From the IMG/VR virus record IMGVR_UViG_3300025674_000057, positions 1 to 53,023 of that record: a stretch of 53,023 bases of DNA, one strand, 5' to 3'. The DNA comes from a virus. The position numbers and the translations under genes are program-made. The notes beneath the pieces were generated by a model. The model did not search any database. It was not told the DNA's origin and saw only the letters and a list, made by a program, of their open reading frames with translations. Positions within the stretch are counted from its first letter, which is position 1; each line of letters begins with the position of its first letter. Shown piece after piece: positions 42,661 to 48,379 of this stretch.

Positions 42661-42823
42661 TTACATAAGACTTCTATGAGATAAAACCATCTATTCTCAA
42701 CAATAATACCTTATTGATTCTCAATTAATCTAAACTATTGAGAACTGTATAAACAACAACTTTATATTTAAAAAGGTATTTTTTTAATTAAAACAAGGTT
42801 AAAACACCCAGATTAAGGCATTT
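42661..42823. other. AT-rich gap with GATTCTCAA-type inverted repeats
   Basis: Contains ATTCTCAA (about 42693), GATTCTCAAT (about 42717) and ATTGAGAA (about 42737), members of the same short-palindrome family as 39515, 40368 and 41797, then a poly-A/T stretch. No gene seen. Confidence 0.55.
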
Positions 42824-43075
42824 TTACCATTTTTTCACTGGACACTGTGCAGCAGTCAGTCCTGCCTTATGTTCCATATAACAACCACACTTCTTACATC
42901 TCTTTGAGTTCTGTTCAAAGTGTTCACAACCTAGACAAAGACTTAATCTACGACTCTTCTCTAATGGTTCAACAAACAACTTATTATTCTTAATTGCATC
43001 ACGAATTACATCAGCAATTAACAATGTTGAATTCTTTGCTTGTTCTGGTAATGATGGAAACTGATCTTCAGACAT
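42824..43075 (-). CDS. Small zinc-ribbon-like protein, 83 residues
   Basis: After a helical N-terminal half (LIADVIRDAIKNNKLFVEPL) comes CLGCEHFEQNSKRCKKCGCY: Cys47-x2-Cys50, Cys60-x2-Cys63, with Cys65 and Cys78 near the C-terminal QCPVKKW. This is the layout of a small zinc-binding module found in many T4-like cyanophages and other marine phages (RL..C..CE...RCK.CGC.M..K..L....CP...W). A DNA/RNA- or protein-binding role is likely in general terms; the partner is unknown. It starts the gene run that extends leftwards into the repeat arrays. Confidence 0.85.
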   Translation of the reverse strand: MSEDQFPSLPEQAKNSTLLIADVIRDAIKNNKLFVEPLEKSRRLSLCLGCEHFEQNSKRCKKCGCYMEHKAGLTAAQCPVKKW

Positions 43076-43080
43076 ATGAC

Positions 43081-43233
43081 CTAATTGAATATTGGAATGA
43101 TTTCACTATTTACATATCCTTCATTCATCACATATTTCTCCCAACGTACAGCATCTTCAATTGTATAAAACACTGCTTTCTGTTGAGAGACTTTATTCTT
43201 CTTCTTTCGTTGATAGATGACTTGATACTTCAT
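43081..43233 (-). CDS. Small protein, 50 residues, unknown function
   Basis: Starts MKYQVIYQRKKKNKVSQQKA, then VFYTIEDAVRWEKYVMNEGY, ending SEIIPIFN. A basic beta-strand followed by a helix: the outline of a small (beta-alpha) single-domain protein, also met in other phages. Clean frame, coupled closely with the zinc-ribbon gene. Function unknown. Confidence 0.65.
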   Translation of the reverse strand: MKYQVIYQRKKKNKVSQQKAVFYTIEDAVRWEKYVMNEGYVNSEIIPIFN

Positions 43234-43240
43234 AATGCAA

Positions 43241-43507
43241 TTAAGGATCAGAATAACGATAAAGTTGTGACTTATATAAATCCTCTGAACTTCTTGACTT
43301 TACATACTCCAACTCATTCCAATACTGTGGATAACATACTACACAACAATGAGTCTTCTTATGAAAATTGACCAGATTATCAGGTTTATCTTTTACAGAA
43401 ATCTCAATTGTACAATATTCACTATCAACAAAATACACCCATCCTTCTAAATCAGTATGAGAGTTTTTCCACCTTACATAATCATTTAACTTAGGGACAT
43501 AAGACAT
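43241..43507 (-). CDS. Small beta-rich protein, 88 residues
   Basis: Starts MSYVPKLNDYVRWKNSHTDL then EGWVYFVDSEYCTIEISVKD, ending ELEYVKSRSSEDLYKSQ with a tail. The first 45 residues read like an SH3-type or Tudor-like small barrel (YV.W...D.EGWVYFV....C.IEI). Similar proteins are common in cyanophages. Its ATG lies inside the 3' end of the next upstream gene (22-base overlap). Confidence 0.75.
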   Translation of the reverse strand: MSYVPKLNDYVRWKNSHTDLEGWVYFVDSEYCTIEISVKDKPDNLVNFHKKTHCCVVCYPQYWNELEYVKSRSSEDLYKSQLYRYSDP

Positions 43508-43824
43508 TGCTCTAATGGATTTAACTTGAGTTGCATTGCAGAATATGGAGTCGTTTTGTTTATATCTACTTGATCACCTTGTTTGACGGAATTGATTGGT
43601 GCATAGTAGGTGTCTGTTTTTGTGTTATAGAATCCCCAGATACAAACAGATTCATCATGAGAATTGTAATTAAACCCATGCTGATGTACAGTCCAAATTG
43701 AAAGAACATGACGTTTAAATTGTAACGTTCGGTAGTAGTATCCTTCTGGGGGACGGTGAATGAAAGATGCTGGGAGTTCATGATTCACGAGTCGCTCGGA
43801 GATGATTGGGATTGTATCCTTCAT
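43486..43824 (-). CDS. Conserved protein, 112 residues
   Basis: Contains HRPPEGYYYRTLQFKRHVLS, then FNYNSHDESVCIWGFYNTKT and PINSVKQGDQVDI. Tyr-rich, beta-rich, probably a small all-beta domain; similar proteins recur in cyanophages. It overlaps the 5' neighbour (43778-43930) by 47 bases in another frame. Function unknown. Confidence 0.75.
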   Translation of the reverse strand: MKDTIPIISERLVNHELPASFIHRPPEGYYYRTLQFKRHVLSIWTVHQHGFNYNSHDESVCIWGFYNTKTDTYYAPINSVKQGDQVDINKTTPYSAMQLKLNPLEQCLMSLS

Positions 43825-43930
43825 GAATCAAGGATTGTAGTTTTTCAGATGCTTGTGAACGAGTCAGGTGTTCTTCAATAGGTTCCCAACCTGTTGTACA
43901 AAACTCTTCAATACGATACAGTGCTTCCAT
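43778..43930 (-). CDS. Conserved small cyanophage protein, 50 residues
   Basis: MEALYRIEEFCTTGWEPIEE, then HLTRSQASEKLQSLIHEGYN, ending PNHLRATRES. The YRIEEF.TTGW..IE....L....LI.EGYNP..LRATR pattern is well known to me from T4-like cyanophages, a widely distributed orphan family. It may be a small regulatory or binding protein. The 47-base overlap with the next gene supports tight packing. Confidence 0.85.
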   Translation of the reverse strand: MEALYRIEEFCTTGWEPIEEHLTRSQASEKLQSLIHEGYNPNHLRATRES

Positions 43931-43938
43931 AATACTAA

Positions 43939-44175
43939 TCAGGTGGTAAAAGATTCAACAACATGAGATTGAACATCATCGGCAAGTGTATACACACGAG
44001 CATCATTGATATTCTTTCTTAAATTACTATAATACTCTGGATACTGCTCATTATCAGAATCAGTAATCAGATCAAAACATTCCTCATTACTCTCCGCAAT
44101 TACATTCCAAACACCACCATACTCTGAAGCAGGAAAAGGAATGAAATGATCAACGATGTAAAGAAACTTCGTCAT
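43939..44175 (-). CDS. Conserved small cyanophage protein, 78 residues
   Basis: MTKFLYIVDHFIPFPASEYG, then GVWNVIAESNEECFDLITDS and VYTLADDVQSHVVESFTT. Looks like an alpha/beta fold with the conserved FIPFP.SEYGG. The family is common in marine cyanophages. The ATG is preceded by AAGGAGTAA, which is both the end of the upstream gene and its ribosome site. Function unknown. Confidence 0.82.
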   Translation of the reverse strand: MTKFLYIVDHFIPFPASEYGGVWNVIAESNEECFDLITDSDNEQYPEYYSNLRKNINDARVYTLADDVQSHVVESFTT

Positions 44176-44188
44176 TGTCTTTTATAAA

Positions 44189-44359
44189 TTACTCCTTGAT
44201 TTTAGTTGATTGTGTAAGATTTGTCAATTGTCGATTTAATTCATACTTAATTCCATATAACTTACCACACATATAATTCTCATAAGAATTACCTTTCAAT
44301 AGTGAGAGCAAATTATCAACCTGCATTTGAGCAAGAATGAGTTTGGTTTCTTCAGTCAT
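44189..44359 (-). CDS. Small helical protein, 56 residues
   Basis: MTEETKLILAQMQVDNLLSL, then NYMCGKLYGIKYELNRQLTN, ending STKIKE. Two amphipathic helices with a YGIKYELNRQL element, similar in size and pattern to the 56-residue gene at 46660 (IYGKLMGMKH). Function unknown. Start overlaps the previous stop (TGATG). Confidence 0.7.
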   Translation of the reverse strand: MTEETKLILAQMQVDNLLSLLKGNSYENYMCGKLYGIKYELNRQLTNLTQSTKIKE

Positions 44360-44541
44360 CAGAGAAACTCCGCCATGTAATAATCTACAGTCACTTCTAA
44401 CTCTGATGCCTTCTTCTCATAAAACTGATTCGTATAGTCCTCTGCTTCTTTCCATTGCTCATAAGAATGAATGTTTTCTTCGGAGTGATTCATAAAATCA
44501 GAAAATGCAGAAAGAAATTGTTTGATGTCTTCGTCGTTCAT
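44359..44541 (-). CDS. Small acidic helical protein, 60 residues
   Basis: I choose ATG 44541 (MNDEDIKQFLSAFSDFMNHS). An upstream in-frame extension overlaps the neighbouring gene and has no Shine-Dalgarno sequence. The end is EVTVDYYMAEFL. Acidic, helical and conserved in cyanophages in similar neighbourhoods. Function unknown. Confidence 0.65.
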   Translation of the reverse strand: MNDEDIKQFLSAFSDFMNHSEENIHSYEQWKEAEDYTNQFYEKKASELEVTVDYYMAEFL

Positions 44542-44542
44542 A

Positions 44543-44746
44543 TCAGAAAGATGGTACAACATCATTGCGAATACCAGTCTCAGATTGATCCATTTGTTCC
44601 CAGATTGTATGAAGTTTATGATACAATACAGAAACACTTCCATACTCACGAGCAATTAAATACTCATCACGTCCATCTAATTGTTGAAGTGCCGTTAACA
44701 ATATACCAATCTCATGTACATTTAGATTCATACTCGTTTCGGTCAT
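44543..44746 (-). CDS. Conserved small helical protein, 67 residues
   Basis: ATG 44746 follows an AGGAGG Shine-Dalgarno; the longer frame to 44797 would begin inside the upstream gene. The sequence has NLNVHEIGILLTALQQLDGR, then DEYLIAREYGSVSVLYHKLH and TIWEQMDQSE, matching a common cyanophage pattern LL.AL..LDGRDEYLI. Its first 35 bases overlap the upstream gene. Function unknown. Confidence 0.8.
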   Translation of the reverse strand: MTETSMNLNVHEIGILLTALQQLDGRDEYLIAREYGSVSVLYHKLHTIWEQMDQSETGIRNDVVPSF

Positions 44747-44858
44747 ATTCCTCCTGTAGTTTGCGTAAAAATTGAATCTCACGATCGATTTGTTCAATGT
44801 CTTCCAAAAGTTTCACCTTGCGTATACTAAGTTCAAGAATACTACTCTCAAATTCCAT
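44712..44858 (-). CDS. Small coiled-coil protein, 48 residues
   Basis: MEFESSILELSIRKVKLLED, then IEQIDREIQFLRKLQEEYDR, ending YESKCT. Heptad-rich coiled coil, terminal Cys. Start overlaps the next stop upstream, and the gene carries the ribosome site for 44543-44746. Function unknown. Confidence 0.7.
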   Translation of the reverse strand: MEFESSILELSIRKVKLLEDIEQIDREIQFLRKLQEEYDRNEYESKCT

Positions 44859-45061
44859 CATTTTAAATCAATACGATCGAATACTAACATACCAATTTCA
44901 AAAAACAACTCATCATCCATATCACCCATAATGTTTCGAATACCATCGGCAACACTATCCTGCATCGCCTGAGTCACGGTATCATCATTAATTATATACT
45001 CAATGATCGCGGGTTTTAATGCATCCGCAATCTTAGAAACAGAAGAATGAGAAAGTTTCAT
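44858..45061 (-). CDS. Small helical protein, 67 residues
   Basis: MKLSHSSVSKIADALKPAII, then EYIINDDTVTQAMQDSVADG and a hydrophobic-acidic end (GDMDDELFFEIGMLVFDRID). Typical acidic early-phage protein; similar ones occur in cyanophages. Function unknown. ATG/TGA overlaps at both ends. Confidence 0.75.
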   Translation of the reverse strand: MKLSHSSVSKIADALKPAIIEYIINDDTVTQAMQDSVADGIRNIMGDMDDELFFEIGMLVFDRIDLK

Positions 45062-45201
45062 TAAAACAGTTCCAGTTGAGTGAAAAGAATGTGATCGCAG
45101 CAGGTATCATCATCCTGCAAATCAATCATATCAGTATCAATATGTTTGGTGAGTTTACCAAAGAGAAAGTCAATAAACTCATGATCTTCTTTAGTGAACA
45201 T
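45061..45201 (-). CDS. Small acidic protein, 46 residues
   Basis: ATG 45201 (MFTKEDHEFIDFLFGKLTKH) is preferred to a far upstream start that would overlap the next gene. The acidic core is DTDMIDLQDDDTCCDHI, with two adjacent Cys. Function unknown. Confidence 0.6.
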   Translation of the reverse strand: MFTKEDHEFIDFLFGKLTKHIDTDMIDLQDDDTCCDHILFTQLELF

Positions 45202-45352
45202 TGCAGTCAGGGTGTGGTTGTGGAAGTGTAGCACAGATGCGGGAGATACGTTCCATCTGTTCAATCTTACTCTCTCCTTGATAGACCATCTTCATGGCGC
45301 TGATAGCAGCAAGAACAAGGAAGACTACAAGGAGAGGATTTTTAGAAAACAT
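45191..45352 (-). CDS. Small protein with an N-terminal signal anchor, 53 residues
   Basis: MFSKNPLLVVFLVLAAISAM is a hydrophobic helix after a single Lys, the outline of a signal anchor, so the protein probably sits in the host membrane with its short Cys-containing tail (ISRICATLPQPHPDCNV) in the periplasm. It overlaps both neighbours. Function unknown. Confidence 0.65.
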   Translation of the reverse strand: MFSKNPLLVVFLVLAAISAMKMVYQGESKIEQMERISRICATLPQPHPDCNVH

Positions 45353-45509
45353 TAGTCCACTTGGTGTGATTTGCTTTGGTGATACGACCTTCTGCTAACA
45401 TGTTATCACACACATTAACGAAGACTTGAAACTTCTGCTCACGAGTGAGAGAATGACCACAAGCAGCAGTCTTAATCACACGGAGCATTTGTGCTTTGGT
45501 AGTGATCAT
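45342..45509 (-). CDS. Small protein, 55 residues
   Basis: MITTKAQMLRVIKTAACGHS, then LTREQKFQVFVNVCDNMLAE, ending HTKWTNVF. Three short helices; the Lys/Arg-rich surface could bind nucleic acid. It has its own -10 box (TATACT) 25 bases upstream. A similar protein family exists in cyanophages. Function unknown. Confidence 0.7.
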   Translation of the reverse strand: MITTKAQMLRVIKTAACGHSLTREQKFQVFVNVCDNMLAEGRITKANHTKWTNVF

Positions 45510-45534
45510 GGATCTCTGTTGCGTTGATGAGACT

Positions 45535-45540
45535 AGTATA
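45535..45540 (-). promoter_or_regulatory. -10 box (TATACT) before the gene at 45509
   Basis: Minus strand GATGCCTTATACTAGTCTCA, nearly identical to the element at 48382-48387 (GATGCCTTATACTAACTA). No -35 at 17 bases. Confidence 0.55.
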
Positions 45541-45580
45541 AGGCATCCAGAAGGCGTTTCCAGATGCCCTGTGCCGCTTT

Positions 45581-45829
45581 TTAAACCGCCATAGATTGCT
45601 GGAAGTATAACCCAACTCGCTTCATCATGTCAATTAGTGCGAACTGAATCTCTTCCAGTTCTTCTACATCAGCATCAGATTCCCAGAAGTCAACCATATC
45701 AAACTCTTCCATGTTCACAGTACCGTTCTGATACATTGGAGCATAGAACAATTCACCTTCGGTGGAAACCGTGTAGATGCAACCGTGATTTTCAACAGTC
45801 AGGAACACGCCAGAAAAAACAGGGGTCAT
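45581..45829 (-). CDS. Conserved cyanophage protein, 82 residues
   Basis: Starts MTPVFSGVFLTVENHGCIYT, then VSTEGELFYAPMYQNGTVNM and ELEEIQFALIDMMKRVG. A beta-hairpin followed by an acidic helix. Conserved in this neighbourhood in cyanophages. Function unknown. Confidence 0.78.
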   Translation of the reverse strand: MTPVFSGVFLTVENHGCIYTVSTEGELFYAPMYQNGTVNMEEFDMVDFWESDADVEELEEIQFALIDMMKRVGLYFQQSMAV

Positions 45830-45868
45830 TGTAGGAAAAGTGGAAGGTTTAATGCGGAGTTTGTGGAA

Positions 45869-46111
45869 TCAGCAAGCCATGGGAGAATAATCAGAACCTT
45901 GGTATGCTTCCAGGTTGAAGTCAGTCACAGTAGCACCGTTAGCAATGTACTGATTCACATCATAAACCATATCAGATTTGGTGATGGTAGCAAAGGTGAC
46001 CATTTGAGTCCGCTCACAACCAGGATGCCAGGTCACACGGCGAACGAAACCCTTACCAGCAGAAGTGAGGGGATAGTAATCAATTTGCTTGGCGGCGTTC
46101 AGGAGTTGCAT
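45869..46111 (-). CDS. Conserved small protein, 80 residues
   Basis: MQLLNAAKQIDYYPLTSAGK, then RTQMVTFATITKSDMVYDVN and DFNLEAYQGSDYSPMAC. Beta-rich, neutral. Promoter-like TATAAT 26-31 bases upstream. Recalls cyanophage hypothetical proteins; no function known. Confidence 0.75.
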   Translation of the reverse strand: MQLLNAAKQIDYYPLTSAGKGFVRRVTWHPGCERTQMVTFATITKSDMVYDVNQYIANGATVTDFNLEAYQGSDYSPMAC

Positions 46112-46136
46112 GGGGTGTTCCCTCGATTACCTTGTA

Positions 46137-46142
46137 ATTATA
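46137..46142 (-). promoter_or_regulatory. -10 box (TATAAT) before the gene at 46111
   Basis: Minus strand GGCAGTATAATTACAAGG, partly overlapping the stop of the metalloprotease gene. Same class as the other TATAAT leaders. Confidence 0.5.
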
Positions 46143-46614
46143 CTGCCTCTCTCAGGCGATTCGGGAAGAACTGGGACACTTCCACCTCTGGCACACCAAA
46201 AGTATCAGTCAACCACCAATCATATAACCTTTCTTCTTCCTCTCGTGCCTCAATTTCATGTGGTTGATACCAATACTCCCAATTTTCCACTGGTGTTTTA
46301 CAATAACACAATTTTCCATAACGGTGCCGCAGGGAACCACGTATCCACTGCGCCAGGTGGGTCAGTTCATGCAAAAGAGTTTTTATATACAACTCCTTAT
46401 CCATGTAAGTGTTCAATTCTATAATGAAGTGGCGAGGACGATGAGTATCACCCACAACATCACAATATCCATGAACTCCTTCACGTTTCAGACCACGATG
46501 AACAATATCCACCGTGATCTTATGGCGTGGAAAGAAGTTATTCAGAAACCAAGAGGTAACATCCTCACAGAGGATTTTAGAATAACCGTATCCAGAATGG
46601 CAGATGTAAGACAT
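46138..46614 (-). CDS. SprT-like zinc metalloprotease, 158 residues
   Basis: The zinc-binding motif HExxH is clear: LLHELTHLAQWIRG (H82, E83, H86), with downstream HEIEAREEEERLYDWW as the likely third ligand region. The N-terminal half (KITVDIVHRGLKREGVHGYC) is a mixed alpha/beta domain. Such SprT/WSS1-like proteases cut DNA-bound proteins in bacteria and eukaryotes; small SprT-like proteins occur in phages. The acceptor and role here are unknown. Start: ATG 46614 (MSYICHSGYGYSKI); a TTG seven codons upstream would be possible. Confidence 0.82.
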   Translation of the reverse strand: MSYICHSGYGYSKILCEDVTSWFLNNFFPRHKITVDIVHRGLKREGVHGYCDVVGDTHRPRHFIIELNTYMDKELYIKTLLHELTHLAQWIRGSLRHRYGKLCYCKTPVENWEYWYQPHEIEAREEEERLYDWWLTDTFGVPEVEVSQFFPNRLREAV

Positions 46615-46659
46615 GAACCCCAGTGAAGAAACCAAACGAAAGAACCAATAAAGATGAGT

Positions 46660-46830
46660 TTATGAGTTGCAGTCATGTTTCATTCCCATCAACTTTCCGT
46701 AGATTTTAGCGTAAAACATTTGAATTGGTTTTTTATTATCACTACAAACTTGTTGCTTTACAAGTTCCATCAGTGCCTCTACTTCTTTTACAGTTAAATC
46801 AGCATCTATGTTGTGTTCCGTGACCCTCAT
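46660..46830 (-). CDS. Small helical protein, 56 residues
   Basis: MRVTEHNIDADLTVKEVEAL, then QVCSDNKKPIQMFYAKIYGK, ending MGMKHDCNS. Two helices with IYGKLMGMK, similar in layout to the protein at 44189. Start overlaps the next stop (ATGA). Function unknown. Confidence 0.65.
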   Translation of the reverse strand: MRVTEHNIDADLTVKEVEALMELVKQQVCSDNKKPIQMFYAKIYGKLMGMKHDCNS

Positions 46831-47030
46831 CCCCATGCCTCAATGTATTCCATGAGTGTAAAGTTCTCATCGGTATCAGTTTCTTCTACTAACTCATCAT
46901 AAGACATACCCTTTAGCATGTTGAGATAATCCTCTGGGGCAATGTCCACATCAGGATCATAATCATCATGACATAACCAGACATATTCATTGAAGAGTGC
47001 TTCGATTAATGCTTCTTTAGGAAAAATCAT
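46827..47030 (-). CDS. Acidic small protein, 67 residues
   Basis: MIFPKEALIEALFNEYVWLC, then HDDYDPDVDIAPEDYLNMLK and DELVEETDTDENFTLMEYIE. Very acidic (about 20 Asp/Glu). Conserved in cyanophages. Function unknown. Confidence 0.72.
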   Translation of the reverse strand: MIFPKEALIEALFNEYVWLCHDDYDPDVDIAPEDYLNMLKGMSYDELVEETDTDENFTLMEYIEAWG

Positions 47031-47191
47031 GACGCATCATCAGTAACCAAAGAATCATCAGGGAGATTATTTGCTCGGGTTTTCATGCGATTCATTTTTG
47101 AAATGTTCCAACCATTTGTATCAGCATCATGCACAACTCCATCCAGTTGGCGACGCTCGCTCTCGGTGTGATAGTGACGTTGATCATTCAT
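47027..47191 (-). CDS. Small protein, 54 residues
   Basis: MNDQRHYHTESERRQLDGVV, then HDADTNGWNISKMNRMKTRA, ending NLPDDSLVTDDAS. Basic-then-acidic charge pattern; overlaps the next gene by four bases. No family recognised with confidence. Confidence 0.65.
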   Translation of the reverse strand: MNDQRHYHTESERRQLDGVVHDADTNGWNISKMNRMKTRANNLPDDSLVTDDAS

Positions 47192-47227
47192 AATTTGTCC
47201 TCAAATGAACATAAAAATTATAGCACA

Positions 47228-47626
47228 TCACCGTGCATAAAGATAACCACCTGCCCAGTCTGCATTTTCCAGCAACCACTCACGTTGCTCAATGATTCGC
47301 AGATCATAACGAACACCTTTTGCAGGTGCTTTGAATGATGCAGACTTATACACTTCACCAGTCTTCTTATCAATGAAAGCGTGAACACTACGGGAAGGAG
47401 GACGATTGTTGTTAGGAATCTCCATAATGATTTTGAAATACTTACGTCCTTCCTCAGGATAGAACTTATAGACAGGAGCATCATAACCACCAACTTTACC
47501 GTGATTGCGGGACTTGAAGTTGTCCATCAGAGCATCACACAGCATCAGAGTCCACTTGCGGACATTCAGTTGGATGGTGTTCCTGGCGTCTTGAGTGGCG
47601 CAGTAGTCAGCGAAGGTGGTAGTCAT
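47228..47626 (-). CDS. Conserved cyanophage protein, 132 residues
   Basis: MTTTFADYCATQDARNTIQL, then KSRNHGKVGGYDAPVYKFYP and SVHAFIDKKTGEVYKSASFK, ending WLLENADWAGGYLYAR. A well-conserved protein of marine T4-like phages, probably a single alpha/beta domain with a basic strand pair (KKTGEVYKSASFKAPAKGVR). Function unknown. TATAAT lies 22-27 bases upstream. Confidence 0.85.
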   Translation of the reverse strand: MTTTFADYCATQDARNTIQLNVRKWTLMLCDALMDNFKSRNHGKVGGYDAPVYKFYPEEGRKYFKIIMEIPNNNRPPSRSVHAFIDKKTGEVYKSASFKAPAKGVRYDLRIIEQREWLLENADWAGGYLYAR

Positions 47627-47647
47627 CGGTTGCTTGCGTATGAACGT

Positions 47648-47653
47648 ATTATA
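47648..47653 (-). promoter_or_regulatory. -10 box (TATAAT) before the 132-residue gene
   Basis: Minus strand GACGCCCTATAATACG. Perfect -10, no -35 seen. Confidence 0.55.
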
Positions 47654-47691
47654 GGGCGTCCTAGGTGCCTCTCAAGGCACCATGTGACACT

Positions 47692-47931
47692 TCACTTACC
47701 GACCCCATAGTCAGGTGCTTTTGCTTCCAATTGACTAATCTCTTCATCCAACTGGCGCAGAATACCTTCCCTGGTATATGCTCCAGTAGCATTTTTACGT
47801 CGATCCATTTCTTCTTCAATCTTTTGAGTGATAGAAGCATGGCGGCGGATCTCTCCACCCATAGACATCATCTTTTTAGTTTGACTCATGCAAAACTGAA
47901 GTTGCATAAGTTCCATATCATCAAATTGCAT
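47692..47931 (-). CDS. Small coiled-coil-type protein, 79 residues
   Basis: MQFDDMELMQLQFCMSQTKK, then GGEIRRHASITQKIEEEMDR and EGILRQLDEEISQLEAKAPD. Long charged helices, Met-rich N-terminal part. Cyanophage-type protein; function unknown. Confidence 0.72.
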   Translation of the reverse strand: MQFDDMELMQLQFCMSQTKKMMSMGGEIRRHASITQKIEEEMDRRKNATGAYTREGILRQLDEEISQLEAKAPDYGVGK

Positions 47932-47945
47932 AATTAGTCTCCAAA

Positions 47946-48356
47946 TTAAACTGCAAGTGCTCCTGCAGGAATTTCCTGACCTTCCATATAGGAATCACGC
48001 CAGGAGCAGGTATCATAGCACAACCAACCTTCGCTCTGAGTATAAACATACGAATACTCTTCGCTGTTTTGAAGATACTCACCCAGGTCTTTATCAAGGC
48101 GAGGAGGAATATTCTCACCGCGCTGAGAGTAGTATTGTGGACCATAAACTCCCTTCACACCAGTATCATCCCAGCGGTCATCAGTCCAGCAGGAAGACAT
48201 ATCGCCACCGTCAATCAGTTCGGAAGCAAGAGACTTTCCGTTGTAATGAGTCTTCAGGATGCGACCCAACCACTCAGGATAACCGTCCCAGTGGTGATAA
48301 ACAGAGAGCACAGAACCGTCTTTGAGTTCAAGACCGATGCGAGCACGGGTGGCCAT
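47946..48356 (-). CDS. Conserved cyanophage/cyanobacterial protein, 136 residues
   Basis: MATRARIGLELKDGSVLSVY, then HHWDGYPEWLGRILKTHYNG and LIDGGDMSSCWTDDRWDDTG. The SVYHHWDGYPEWLGRIL block is a hallmark of a protein family I recall in cyanophages and some bacteria, with an aromatic-rich alpha/beta fold. Function unknown. A TATACT box lies 26-31 bases upstream inside the end of the methyltransferase gene. Confidence 0.85.
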   Translation of the reverse strand: MATRARIGLELKDGSVLSVYHHWDGYPEWLGRILKTHYNGKSLASELIDGGDMSSCWTDDRWDDTGVKGVYGPQYYSQRGENIPPRLDKDLGEYLQNSEEYSYVYTQSEGWLCYDTCSWRDSYMEGQEIPAGALAV

Positions 48357-48379
48357 TGGGGCGTCTGTCGATTACTTAG

